NCBI GenBank assembly: GCA_034401795.1
Contig: CM067369.1
Coordinates: 137,652,496 to 137,716,495 of the forward strand
From: Chaetoderma sp. LZ-2023a
Lineage: Eukaryota > Mollusca > Caudofoveata > Chaetodermatida > Chaetodermatidae
Length of the DNA stretch: 64,000 nt
Direction of reading: 5' to 3'
Part shown: positions 51,595-56,529 of the stretch, piece by piece
Position numbering within the stretch: position 1 is the stretch's first letter
Layout of the letters: every line of letters starts with the position of its first letter
The notes under the pieces: generated by a model
Database searches by the model: none
What the model saw: the letters and a program-made list of their open reading frames with translations, nothing else
What the model was told of the DNA's origin: nothing
Position numbers and translations under genes: made by a program

Positions 51595-54500
51595 GTTAAA
51601 TGATCCAATATAGCCAATATCGGTTTCTGTATTGTGTATTTCTGTTCTAATGTATAGTGTGCTTATAGTGACTGAGTCCATCATATAAAGCTGATGAATC
51701 CACTAACCCCCACCCGATGCGATTCACATTCAGGGTTGTGTGGTAGAAATTTTATTGTAGAGTTATGAACACAATGAAAGGATCCGATTTGTCAATCAAG
51801 TATCTGCCGCCGTAATCAAATACCTCACATGTTAGCTAACGTCAATCAAAATAATGTAATGCTTGTCTGTTCAGTCTATAAATCAATTCCAACATGCCTT
51901 ATACATGAAGTGGATGGAGTGTAGCTAGAGTTGAGCGTCTCTTCATGGCGAAGCCGGCCTGTATAATGGTTTTGAGCAATGTCCATGTGCAGGACAAGAG
52001 AATACTATTTTTGAAACTTTACCTCTGGAATGACTGGCTCGATAACCAAGTGCCATTCCAATGGTACAGGGTTCCAACAACCTTGAAAATTTTGGAGAAA
52101 AGAAATTGCATTTTCAAGGCAGTGAAAATCCTAGAATTTAGACAGAAATGAACACTTCCTTGAAAAACCCTTCAATTTCTCATTGTCCAACTTCCACGGC
52201 TATCGCAGACCAAGCGAAACAGTTATGAATGGAGGTACTGATGGCTAGAAGGGGTTGGTAAAGAACATGTAGCCCGTACCTTAAAGAAACCTTGAAAATT
52301 CCATTTGTTAACTGTTACCTTAAAAAGTCTTGAATTCTTTTATAAAAGATTTGTGTGTAGATTTGAAAAAATTGTATTCTCTTACCCTGAAAATGGACAT
52401 TCGATAAGCAAATATTTAGATTTTCTTGACCAAATTTCTCCATTAAAGGGTTAAATGTTGTTGTTTCAGCAATCCCGAGGTGCAGGCTGTGGCCTTTGAG
52501 AATGGTGCATTAGGCGCACTGCTGAGAACACTGTCTTCATCCAGTGCCATGTCTAGTCTTCAGAAGAAGGCTCTGTTTGCCATGTCAGGTCTGCTGAGAC
52601 ATTTCTATGCAGTGCAGGTAATGGAGGAATCCATTTCTAGTTATAACCCACCCATTTCCAGCTATAACTCACCCATTTCCAGCTATAACCCACCCATTTC
52701 TAGCTATAACCCGCCCATTTCTAGCTATAACCCACCCATTTCCAGCTATAACCCACCCATTTCCAGCTATAACCCACCCATTTATAGCAATAACCTGCCC
52801 ATTTCTAGCTAAGCTCCACCCACTTTTTATGCATGCTAGAATCGATTTGAAACTTGAACTCCAAGAATCTAAGTTTCTATCTGTTCAATAAAACATGGTT
52901 TTGTTCTTCCACTCTGTATCATAATCAAAATATTTTTTTTACATATTTAATTCCATGTGTGCATGCGTATGTATGTACGTTCGTGTTATGGTGTGTGAAC
53001 AATTTCTGATCATTATTTTATTTCTTACAGGAGCAGTTTGTCCATCTTGGTGGGCTTACAATTCTAAAGTTACTGTTCAACTCATCTCCTGATGAGGCTG
53101 TACAGTTACGTGTTGTGACATTGTTACATGACCTGCTTACTGATGGTCAAGAAAATGAGCACTCACTAAACCCTGTAAGAAGCCAGCACAGGTTAGCAAC
53201 TCTAATGATATACACAGGCCAGTCAATCATTCTGTTACCAATTAACTCTAACCCTCAAATTTGTTCAAGAAAATTTCGATTATCTCATAGAATTTGTCCA
53301 TTGGTAAACCAGCTTATTTTTGTCGAACCCATAGCGAAGCGGAGAACCTCGACATAGTGATCCAAATGGCATTCGCCGTACGGCGAGAATTAGGTAAATG
53401 TTAGGTTGTTCAATTGACATTCATCCATCAAGGCCTTATCCGATCTTAATAAATCTGTACAAACCTGATCTATACCATCATTGTATCTAGTCTCCATCAT
53501 AATTGAAATGATTTTCAAATTTTCTCCATATTTTTTTTTGGGGTGGTGGGGGGGGGGGGGGGAGGTTGGTACTTAGAATATTTTTATGTGGTATACATCC
53601 TGCTTAAGTCAAGAAGTAGAAGAATGTTAAAAAGTTTTTCAGTTGTCATTTAATCAATCAATCAATCAAGGAATTATCTTTTATACCATCAGTGCATTTA
53701 GTCTATATGACTATAAAATAATTTCAAGGCAATTATACAGGTAAGCTATTGAATACTTTGAAAGTAATTTGTCTGGAGGCTGTTTCTGAAACAGCTCCCA
53801 GTCAAATTATTTGCAAAGTATTCAGCTGAATGTTTATTAACCCTGATGTCAATGTTCGATATTTTAATGTGTCAATAACACATGGTGTACATTTTTTAAC
53901 AATTTTGGTGGACGATGTCCAAATGTGTTGAAAAATGAACACCATTTCAATCTATTAATTTAATTTGGAAATTTAAAATTTTGACATCAGAATGGTAAGG
54001 GTTAAATTGTAAATTAATCAAAGACATACAATTCAGACACTTTCACTGTCAGTTTCATGACGAGCCTACATCATTCTGATTATGATATGTGATTAAGTGA
54101 TGTATTTGATTATGACATCAGATACTTGAATGGCAGATTTCTTCCTCCAGTGAAACGCCTTGAATCCAAAGGTAAAATAATAAGAACGCTATATAAAGAT
54201 AGCTTTTTTGAAGGTCGGTACAAAGATATCATTTGATGCGCCAAAGAAATCACTGATCAGTACTTTTATCATGTACAAATTGCATGTGTTACGCGTGCTA
54301 TATATAACATACTTTGGTGTTTTGGTTTAAAACTGTATGCCATTGTATTTTTTTTTTGTTTGCCTTTTCAGTTCATCTGGCTTGAAATGGCATGTGAACT
54401 TATTTATGCCATGGTGTCCATCCATCATCTGTCTGTTATCAACTTATTTCCATATTTGGTCAGCTCCAATCTCAGATTTTGTGCTATTGTATAAAATAAT

Positions 54501-55901
54501 TAAATAAATAAAGATCTCTGGAACTACTGAGATGACAGAGGTGGAGCTCAAGACCCATCATCAATAGCTGAACCAAGTTTGTTCAAGGGAACGTGATTGG
54601 TTAATTTGTCTTGCAGCCAATTTTGGAGAACTAATTTTCACAAGATTATTCTGGAGACGATGAATGGATCGGGCTGAAATTTGGAAAATATGATTACGGT
54701 AGAACCATGCAAGTTTGTTCAAGGGAAGTTGATATGTGAAATAACATAGTCACCATTGACCAATCAAAATTAAGCGTTTGTTAGTTGATGGATTTTGAGA
54801 GTGCTTATGGCTACGTATATACGGGTAGGTAGGTCTTGGTGGAGGCTGAATGGGAATTTGATATCTGAATGTTCGATCCAATTAGTGGCCATCATGTTTC
54901 GGACAAAAATGTATTTCTGCCCCAAATTTGTTTATTGGTTCCATGAATGGTCATGTTTCCTGTCAAAAGTGTCACAATTGTAACTTTTTTCCATACAGAA
55001 ATGTTTGTATTTCCAGCCACAATTGTTCATATACCTGGCTCATTGTATTTGCTGATAGTAAGCTTGAGCCTCTGTGTGATATCTTGTAATATATGATTTC
55101 TGGAATCACATGGATGAGCCTTTGAATGTGTTGCTGCATGAACCTGAATGGTTACCCAGGAGTCATAGCTATGCACGAATCTGTCACATAACATGTTGAT
55201 TATTTTGAAAACAATTTACCTGACAGTCATTGCTTCTCTATGTCAAATCATTTTCAAGATACTTAACATGTTTTGTATTTAGCGTTTTAAGTTTCGGAAA
55301 AATAAAAAATATAAATATTGTTCTTGACCAGTCTTGACCATTAACCCTTTAACGCTCGAATTTGTTCAAGAATATTTAAATTTTCTCATAGAAAATGTCC
55401 ATTTACAGGCCAAGAAGACTATTTTTTTAGTTTACCACTGGAATGACTGGCTTGGTTATCGAGCCAGTCATTCCAGTGGTAAATTTTCAAAGATTGTCTT
55501 CTCTTATTCTGCAAATGGCCAATTCTCAAGATCACTGCAGAAGCCATTTTTGGCTGATATGAGTGTTAAAGGATTAATGTATATTGTTATTTGTCCATAG
55601 GTTGAGTTTGTTGACTACAATGATGGATCACGGTTGGTGTGATTCTATTCCAAATTTGCTCGAGAGTCGTGATCATGATACCCGAGAAAAGGTTCTGATA
55701 GCCATGGCAACATTATTGGAGCCATGTCGAGAGAGCTTTGTGCAGTTCCATCCAGTACTTACAAGACTTGTTTTAGAATATCATACTCTATCCATACAAG
55801 AAACTGCTGATAATCGCGTGGACAATGATCAATACTTTGCAGATTTGAAGGCTAGCATACAAAATCTCATAAAACACCTTTCAGTTAAGCAAGAATTATA
55901 A
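22584..55901 (+). CDS. SIL1: SIL1 nucleotide exchange factor, whole gene in nine coding exons
   Basis: SIL1 releases ADP from the Hsp70 chaperone BiP in the ER lumen and so drives its folding cycle. Nine exons were placed by reading translations against the human protein from memory: 22584-22806, 39005-39088, 41591-41686, 45194-45288, 46121-46318, 51149-51270, 52470-52617, 53031-53191 and 55601-55901. All introns are GT-AG and all phases agree; the sum is 1428 nt, giving 475 residues against 461 in human. The protein has an N-terminal signal peptide (hydrophobic core at residues 16-28), an acidic linker, a conserved LNLETGEREAKL segment, armadillo-like repeats from about residue 195, and a KQEL tail that fits the ER-retrieval pattern. 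No frame damage is seen. Most intron length is transposon-derived. Confidence 0.93.
23278..24303 (-). CDS. Tc1-like transposase, complete open frame
   Basis: A 341-residue transposase with no stops. Residues 7-47 form the helix-turn-helix DNA-binding region (WQIIGMHTTGMSCREIGRQL), followed by a basic GRPKK element. The catalytic triad is D151 (VHWSDESRF), D243 (IFMDDNARPH) and E278 (SPDMNPIEHIW), with 34 residues between the last two, as in the DD34E Tc1 group. It cuts and pastes the element at TA sites. It lies antisense in SIL1 intron 1. The full-length frame suggests a fairly recent arrival. I could not find a convincing pair of terminal inverted repeats by eye, so it may no longer be movable in cis. 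Confidence 0.93.
   Translation of the reverse strand: MARRRLSDRVKWQIIGMHTTGMSCREIGRQLNINHTVISRLIAKHGQTNEVKDRPRSGRPKKTTARDDRALVRLVRRSPFTNSRVLSQQWETRNRVSMSTVKRRLYAAGMKARRPVRRPLLTAHHKEERLRWCNERRHWNMRSWRRVHWSDESRFLLHATDGRTRVWRSRRTAYDQRNIMEEVPFGGGFVMIWGCISFDCKLDLLTVPGTLNGQRYQDSILDRVVVPHFVNHAPGTHPIFMDDNARPHRARAVHEYLRQNAIETLPWPARSPDMNPIEHIWDILGNMVRRRDPPVQNLQELTDALHLEWQRIPQWRISRLVTSMRRRVQAVIQAQGGYTRY
24775..24970. repeat. MITE family B, two partial arms
   Basis: One left arm at about 24775-24840 (CAATTTACAGGCCAAG to GGAATGACTGACTTT) and the beginning of another at about 24916-24960 (GAAAATGTCAATTTACAGACC). No right arm follows either. Confidence 0.6.
25244..25337. repeat. MITE family A, best-preserved palindrome
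   Basis: About 46-bp arms, almost perfect: CTGTTGAATATTTTGAAATT against TTCAAAATATTCAACAG, and inner GGAAGCCATTGCTGCCT against AGGCAGCAATGGCTTCC. The arms meet with almost no loop, so the strand can fold as one hairpin. Confidence 0.95.
25520..26600. other. Intergenic/intronic stretch before the nuclease gene
   Basis: It contains a family A flanking block (CACACCCATTTCTAGCTAAGC near 25600) and a TGACGTCA site at about 26041. No gene is supported before 26604. A promoter for the next gene would be expected here, but none is clear. Confidence 0.4.
26604..28484 (+). pseudogene. Zinc-finger/nuclease/CXC gene, first part (two CxxC...HxxC modules)
   Basis: A 626-codon frame starting MDETANVACCAIC. 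Two treble-clef-like zinc modules are visible: CAIC (residues 11-14) with HVSC about 40 residues on, and CFLC (about 102-105) with YHQMC about 65 residues on. The rest is a long domain without a named fold, with the blocks DGHGTFHGMGMVVAVTP and HFIASENQRHGSTPIVTFDQ. I recall uncharacterised multi-copy proteins with these blocks in corals, Hydra and sea urchins, but cannot confirm it here. There are no introns. The reading continues in another frame from 28481, so this copy has a frame break. Confidence 0.72.
28481..30517 (+). pseudogene. Zinc-finger/nuclease/CXC gene, middle part (FEN1/PIN-like nuclease)
   Basis: A 678-codon frame continuing the preceding one. Its last third resembles an XPG/FEN1-type (PIN-like) nuclease: a Gly-Gly-rich start (FDGGSLIHRFLW), VVFDGY, paired acidic residues in AVDDADVLIALTG and GEDTDILVLLCH, then AIGGCDTTSRLFSIGKG, which matches the position and shape of the FEN1 'GSDY...GIGP' helix-hairpin motif. 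Such enzymes cut branched or flap DNA. The first two thirds (from YLGCIGHLMQSSGLVYAEN) are unassigned. The nuclease call rests on motif order only. Confidence 0.65.
30489..30980 (+). pseudogene. Zinc-finger/nuclease/CXC gene, last part (CXC cysteine-rich domain)
   Basis: A 163-codon frame overlapping the end of the previous one. After GEKLLVCMYGGSETDTLDAL it ends in a cysteine-rich tail, CQCRGECATLRCSCRKHSLH, then CTYACGECKGTNC. This spacing resembles the tesmin/TSO1 CXC DNA-binding domain. The stop is at 30978-30980 and a polyadenylation signal follows at 31077. Confidence 0.66.
31077..31082 (+). terminator. Polyadenylation signal AATAAA of the nuclease/CXC gene
   Basis: AATAAA about 97 nt after the stop codon, in ATATAATAAACCATT. 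The distance is right for a short 3' UTR. Confidence 0.55.
31505..31587. repeat. MITE family A copy
   Basis: CTGTTAAATATTTTGG and TTGAAATTAATTTGACTG on the left, CAAATTAGTTTCAACGTATTC on the right. A small insertion splits the left arm. Confidence 0.8.
31744..31900. repeat. DIRS copy 2 left terminal inverted repeat
   Basis: TCTCCTTCGATCAATACTCA, CCATTCTATTACTTCTG and CCGGGTACTCGGC are found reverse-complemented at 38380-38735. It is the inverted end of the element. Confidence 0.8.
33300..34620 (+). pseudogene. DIRS copy 2 gag-like region
   Basis: It corresponds to 1545-2837 of copy 1, with shared blocks such as GRIPGMVGGYDRYGVVPSV and MSAVNHSYRLLQSVWAEAG. GC-rich. Broken. Confidence 0.65.
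35040..36430 (+). pseudogene. DIRS copy 2 reverse transcriptase and RNase H region
   Basis: It carries the same motifs as copy 1 in pieces (LPFGLSTAPRGF near 35550, VYTDASLEGWGGLPG near 36100, RSDNSTVVSYRNRQGG near 36290). Broken. Confidence 0.8.
36830..37900 (+). pseudogene. DIRS copy 2 tyrosine recombinase region
   Basis: A frame of 250 codons (36835-37587) matches the recombinase of copy 1: SYNNNVNGFADWCEEK, IAGYKSALASVIPCLANRD and LLAASSARRRSVIHALS. Part of a broken element. Confidence 0.78.
38380..38735. repeat. DIRS copy 2 right terminal and internal complementary repeats
   Basis: ATCAGAAGTAATAGAATGG occurs twice, and GCCGAGTACCCGGTTCCAGG with CTAAGTCTATAGTCCTAG once, in inverted relation to the left end. 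A G-run lies at about 38206-38234. Confidence 0.78.
38805..38905. repeat. MITE family A, decayed copy
   Basis: AATATTTTGAAATTAATTTT and GTTGCTGCC on the left; a weak right arm TTTGTTTCAAAATGATCATT. It sits directly beside the DIRS right end. Confidence 0.55.
39005..39088 (+). CDS. SIL1: SIL1 coding exon 2
   Basis: The acceptor TTTTCTTTGACAG precedes residues EVMDDIDESEDVNMEPFF and ATRDWQTLKPG, matching the human 'THEWQALQPG' segment. Phase 1 on both sides; donor G|GTGAGT. Reading past the donor gives an open frame that is intron. Confidence 0.88.
39320..39640 (+). repeat. Half MITE family A with its long flanks
   Basis: The right arm AGTCAAATTAGTTTCAAAAT to ATTCAACAG lies at about 39428-39457. 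It keeps the outer sequences seen around other copies: CCACCCATCTGTAGATAAGC upstream and TTATTAAACAGTAAAGCC, TGATGTCATTGATTGACATC downstream. These show that family A palindromes sit inside a larger repeat of about 300 bp. Confidence 0.65.
39780..40135 (+). repeat. Interspersed repeat C, forward copy, ending in CA/CG simple repeat
   Basis: Shared with 56530-56800 (same strand) and 49960-50345 (opposite strand): GTGGAATCCTAGTGTATGGT, GTAGTTTCCAAGATATC and CAGATCCAGATTCTTTT-type blocks. It ends in a CACGCACG-rich simple repeat near 40095-40130. Confidence 0.65.
40740..41420 (+). repeat. Tandem repeat, about 147-bp unit, 4-5 copies
   Basis: Units begin near 40761, 40908, 41059, 41203 and 41340 with TTTCCxGATAATAACT, then TTGAAACTTCATAGGGTG, GACTAGGTCTGGGGAAG and ATCCAAAATCCAATATGGCx-like blocks. 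Located in SIL1 intron 2. Confidence 0.85.
41591..41686 (+). CDS. SIL1: SIL1 coding exon 3
   Basis: The acceptor CCTCATGACAG is followed by GQRAPAGLHIRLNLETGERE and AKLLDNADEENK, almost word for word the conserved 'VRLNLQTGEREAKL' block of human SIL1. Phase 1 in and out; donor GTGGGT. This is the strongest single exon for the family call. Confidence 0.95.
41773..41847. repeat. MITE family A copy
   Basis: GTTGAATATTTTGAAATTAA against AATTAGTTTCAAAATATTC, with centre GTGCTGCAGCAAC. Confidence 0.85.
41930..42600 (-). repeat. Unclassified interspersed repeat E, reverse copy
   Basis: The reverse complement matches 13020-13700 through long blocks (GGAGGCATTCCACCGAGC, TTTTATGCATTCTATGG, TTAATATTAATAAAAAAAC). 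In SIL1 intron 3. Confidence 0.65.
42908..43027. repeat. MITE family B copy
   Basis: ATCTCCGTTTGCAGACAAGG left, GTGGTAAATTTTTAAAAAT to CTGCAAATGGACAT right; the centre is shortened. Confidence 0.75.
43319..43384. repeat. MITE family A, short copy
   Basis: TGTTGAATATTTTGAAACTA against TTTTCAAAATATTCTACA; inner part GCTGTTGCTGTTG. Confidence 0.75.
43663..44134. mobile_element. Non-autonomous DNA transposon with CTAGGCTT ends and 6-bp target duplication
   Basis: The ends CTAGGCTT and AAGCCTAG are inverted, and both flanks carry TTAACA (43657-43662 and 44135-44140). Inside are AT-rich inverted segments (ATTAAATCGAAAATCGTGAT near the left, ATCACGATTATTTTTTAATA near the right). A family B MITE (43859-43990) has inserted in the middle. 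No coding capacity. Confidence 0.7.
43859..43990. repeat. MITE family B, well-preserved palindrome
   Basis: AATGTCCATTTGCAAGGCAA left and CTTGCCCTGCAAATGGAC right, centre CTCGAGAATTGAGCC. The arms are about 63 bp with few mismatches, and a matching change (AAGGCAAG against CTTGCCCT) lies in both arms. Confidence 0.92.
44237..44460. repeat. MITE family B, two damaged copies
   Basis: First copy at about 44237-44330 (AATGTTCATTTGCAGGCC to GTCGCAAATGAATATT). Second copy at about 44375-44460, mainly the left arm (CAAGTTGATGACCAAGTGAA to CATTACCGAGCCTGTCATTA). Confidence 0.6.
44684..44812. repeat. MITE family B, well-preserved palindrome
   Basis: AATGTCCATTTACAGGCCAA left, TTGTCCTGTAAATGGACATT right, centre GGCTCGGTTACCGAGCC, a perfect central palindrome. 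The outer parts (TTAACCCTTTAATG before, AAAGGGTTA after) belong to the same element. Confidence 0.92.
45039..45085. repeat. MITE family B, right arm only
   Basis: AATATAGTCTTCTCTTAGCC and CTGCAAACAG match the right arm. It lies about 110 bp upstream of SIL1 exon 4. Confidence 0.65.
45194..45288 (+). CDS. SIL1: SIL1 coding exon 4
   Basis: After the acceptor TATTACTGTTACAG the residues are DEKGDGRQHSMEKLKKAIQD then FKVNEVDDEMEE, aligning with the human helix 'SQDLKSALAKFKEG'. Phase 1 in, 0 out; donor GAG|GTAATG. Family B repeats flank it closely on both sides. Confidence 0.85.
45337..45452. repeat. MITE family B copy
   Basis: AATGTCCATTTGCAGGTAAG left, GGTGGTAAATTAAAAAAATT to TGCAAATGGATATT right. 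It begins about 50 bp after the exon 4 donor. Confidence 0.8.
45870..46000. repeat. MITE family B copy
   Basis: AATCTCCATTTGTAGGCC left, centre GGCTCGGTAACAGAGCC, AAATATTCTCTTGGTGTG right. The outer TTTTAACCCTTTCATGATG is also present upstream. Confidence 0.85.
46121..46318 (+). CDS. SIL1: SIL1 coding exon 5
   Basis: Residues TQKEEIRRKFRSYEELKDDL, EEINMGIKTDAEIITELV, FKLNSSKPGNTED and LEYYLHQ match human '[27 protein letters not shown]...DLEYYVHQ'. Phase 0 on both sides; acceptor CATTCACAG, donor CAG|GTTTGT. It carries an N-glycosylation sequon (NSS). Confidence 0.95.
46470..46564. repeat. MITE family A copy with downstream flank
   Basis: CTGTTGAATATTTTGAAACT against AGTTTTAAAATATTCAACAG, inner TGACTGGG...CCCAGTCA, centre GCTGCCTATGGCTGCC. 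The familiar flank TTATTAAATAGTAAAGACAT and repeated GATTATGACATCAT blocks extend to about 46735. Confidence 0.9.
46790..47575 (+). repeat. 172-bp tandem repeat, about 4.5 copies
   Basis: GGGTCAGTCAGCxxGTCCCT recurs at 46931, 47103, 47275 and 47447, an exact 172-bp period. Each unit has GTCCGTCC-rich DNA, TTTGGGTTTTCATTCAATAA and GAAACTTCATGGGAAC. The open frames in it repeat the same peptide and are not genes. Confidence 0.93.
48152..48387 (+). CDS. Zinc-finger first exon of an hAT-like element
   Basis: Starts MGKCKYSSVWETNDKYKDWI, then LPDNTSNSHAKCSVCNKSF, DIGNMGEAALVSHMPGKKHE and ends PKVTDFFGSR before the donor AAG|GTAAGAAT. The finger is C-x2-C...H-x5-H with all four ligands present. 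In hAT-related transposases such a finger binds the element ends; here the catalytic exons are gone. The frame is open and more complete than in the copy at 9602. It may encode a DNA-binding fragment if spliced to host sequence. Confidence 0.6.
48860..48941. repeat. MITE family A copy (inside hAT-like element)
   Basis: GTTGAATATTTTGAAAATAA against TTATTTTCAAAATATTCAAC. Orthologous within the element to 10300-10380. Confidence 0.88.
49010..49520. repeat. Tandem units built from MITE family B
   Basis: Units start at about 49027, 49219 and 49415; each has AATGTCCATTTGCAGATCA-like and GTCAGTCATTCCAGTGG blocks separated by TTAAACCCTTTGTTTTATC. In contrast to 10866, the last unit here keeps its right arm. 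Confidence 0.78.
49960..50345 (-). repeat. Interspersed repeat C, reverse copy
   Basis: The reverse complement matches 39780-40130 and 56530-56800 (AATCCTAGTGGACAGTCAC, TTGATCCAATCTAGATTTTC-type blocks). Confidence 0.55.
50411..50541. repeat. MITE family B, well-preserved palindrome
   Basis: AATATCCATTTGCAGACCAA left, TTTGGTCTGCAAATGGACAT right, centre GGCTCGGTTATTGAGCC. The outer end GTTAAAGGGTTAA is present. Confidence 0.9.
50700..50872. repeat. MITE family A left arm joined to a family B copy
   Basis: CTGTTGAACATTTTGAAAAC to GTTGCTGCCTTGG is the left half of family A; at 50750 it turns directly into CAGGCCAAGAGAAGACTATT of family B, which runs to about 50872. The right half of A is missing, so B inserted or recombined here. 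Confidence 0.7.
50958..51053. repeat. MITE family A copy with an unusual centre
   Basis: The outer arms are normal (TTGAATATTTTGAAATTAAT against ATTAATTTCTAAATATTCAA). The centre, CGTACGGCGAATGCCATTTG, is unlike other copies; its reverse complement is found at about 53363-53385. Confidence 0.8.
51149..51270 (+). CDS. SIL1: SIL1 coding exon 6
   Basis: After GTTTGACCCACAG the residues are IDNAQLFCGLGGMKILIAML, KDNNSALKSEVTSAIGAAVQ, matching human '[20 protein letters not shown]...VLGAAF' (armadillo repeat). Phase 0 in, 2 out; donor AAAG|GTATGC. Confidence 0.93.
51541..51592. repeat. (AT)n microsatellite
   Basis: 26 uninterrupted AT dinucleotides in SIL1 intron 6. Confidence 0.95.
51975..52405. 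repeat. MITE family B split by a 0.3-kb insertion
   Basis: The left arm runs to about 52065 (CAATGTCCATGTGCAGGAC, GACTGGCTCGATAACC, CCATTCCAATGG). The right arm resumes near 52362 (TTGAAAAAATTGTATTCTC to GAAAATGGACATTC). The inserted DNA starts ACAGGGTTCCAACAACCTTG, which resembles an hAT-like terminus; a matching right end was not found. Confidence 0.6.
52470..52617 (+). CDS. SIL1: SIL1 coding exon 7
   Basis: Residues NPEVQAVAFENGALGALLRT, LSSSSAMSSLQKKALFAMSG and LLRHFYAVQ match human 'SNPKVQVEAIEGGALQKLL...KKKVLFALCSLLRHFPYAQ'. Phase 2 in, 0 out; acceptor GTTGTTTCAG, donor CAG|GTAATG. The frame stays open into the intron because of a 21-bp repeat. Confidence 0.95.
52633..52812 (+). repeat. 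21-bp minisatellite, about 8.6 copies
   Basis: The unit is ATTTCTAGCTATAACCCACCC with C/T variants. It starts 16 bp after the exon 7 donor. Read in frame with exon 7 it would encode ISSYNPP repeats. The unit matches the CACCCATTTCTAGCTAAGC flank of family A repeats, from which it probably grew. Confidence 0.93.
53031..53191 (+). CDS. SIL1: SIL1 coding exon 8
   Basis: After TTATTTCTTACAG the residues are EQFVHLGGLTILKLLFNSSP, DEAVQLRVVTLLHDLLTDGQ and ENEHSLNPVRSQHR, matching human 'RQFLKLGGLQVLRTL...AVRVVTLLYDLVTE'. Phase 0 in, 2 out. The donor used is CACAG|GTTAGC; a stronger-looking GTAAGA 18 bp earlier would break the phase and the alignment. Confidence 0.9.
53745..53826. repeat. MITE family A copy
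   Basis: GCTATTGAATACTTTGAAAG against TTGCAAAGTATTCAGC: both arms share the change ATACTTTG/CAAAGTAT. Inner GGAGGCTGTTTCTGAAACAG. Confidence 0.82.
53838..54006. repeat. Foldback repeat D, copy 1
   Basis: It starts TTAACCCTGATGTCAA and ends TTGACATCAGAATGGTAAGG with GTTAA; inner arms TGGTGTACATTTTTTAAC and TTGAAAAATGAACACCA. Same design as 59094-59302. Confidence 0.75.
54010..55190. other. Intron 8 stretch without recognised element
   Basis: It contains family A-type flank (GATTATGACATCAGATAC near 54110) and otherwise AT-rich DNA. No coding exon is expected or seen; the SIL1 reading is complete without it. Confidence 0.5.
55193..55270. repeat. MITE family A, decayed copy
   Basis: ATGTTGATTATTTTGAAAAC against ATTTTCAAGATACTTAACAT, centre GTCATTGCTTCTC. 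Confidence 0.65.
55340..55578. repeat. MITE family B, nearly full-length element
   Basis: The palindromic core is 55394-55524: AATGTCCATTTACAGGCCAA left, GGCTTGGTTATCGAGCC centre, TCTGCAAATGG right. Here the outer parts are also clear: ATTAACCCTTTAACGCTCG at the left and GTGTTAAAGGATTAAT at the right, giving TTAACCCTTTAA-type termini. It lies just upstream of SIL1 exon 9. Confidence 0.88.
55601..55901 (+). CDS. SIL1: SIL1 coding exon 9 and stop
   Basis: After TTTGTCCATAG the residues are LSLLTTMMDHGWCDSIPNLL, ESRDHDTREKVLIAMATLLE, PCRESFVQFHPVLTRLVLEY and the end NLIKHLSVKQEL, matching human 'EQGWCEITAHLL...EHDAREKVLQTL...CRD'. The KQEL end fits the [KRHQSA][DENQ]EL retrieval pattern and keeps SIL1 in the ER; the human protein ends in KELR. 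The stop TAA is at 55899-55901. Confidence 0.95.
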
Positions 55902-56518
55902 TAGTGCATGTATGATTACTGTATTCCCACGGCCTTAGTAGTAGAAACATCCTACAGCTGCAATCAGTCCTTCGCTTTTGACAACTGTGTCTTGTCATCA
56001 GCCAAAATAGTTTTATGAATGTTGAGACAATTCTATTATCATTTGAGCCCTTTGGTGTACTAATATCTTCCCATCAAATTAGTTTCAAAATATTCCAAAG
56101 AATAGTTTTATTTAAGTCAAATTGTTCTAAAAATCTTCAAGTGTAAAATTGCCCATAGCAAGTCTTATACTGGTATGAAGATGAGCAGCTGAAAGGAATA
56201 GAAACATTGGTTCTGGTAATTTTTGTACTATTTTTGTATTTCTTTATCACTGTAATGCATCACTACTGAGTGTCCAAACCAATGTGTAGCAAAATATAGT
56301 GATTTGAAATCATTAACCCGTGAACATTCAACCAGCCAAAAGACTGGTAAATTTTCAAAAATAGTCTTGGTCTGCAAATCAACATTTTCTTTGAAATTTT
56401 TTTAATTTTCTTGAAGCAATTTAAGGATTAAAGGGTTAAAACACCTGTAAATGATTCACTAAGATTTTCTTTACTTTTCATTAAAATTTTTCAATATATT
56501 TAATTTTGCAATAATAAA
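55902..56518 (+). terminator. SIL1: SIL1 3' UTR and candidate polyadenylation signal
   Basis: The first AATAAA after the stop is at 56513-56518, giving a 3' UTR of roughly 620 nt. The UTR contains a family A half (TCAAATTAGTTTCAAAATAT near 56078) and part of a family B right arm near 56345. Confidence 0.5.
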
Positions 56519-56529
56519 AAAGGAGCACT

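Noticed and set aside
52480-52812. A 110-codon gene with ISSYNPP repeats
   Set aside because: Its first part is SIL1 exon 7; the rest is intronic minisatellite read through the splice donor.
53173-53178. Alternative donor GTAAGA for SIL1 exon 8
   Set aside because: It is a good donor by sequence but breaks the phase with exon 9 and loses residues that align with the human protein.
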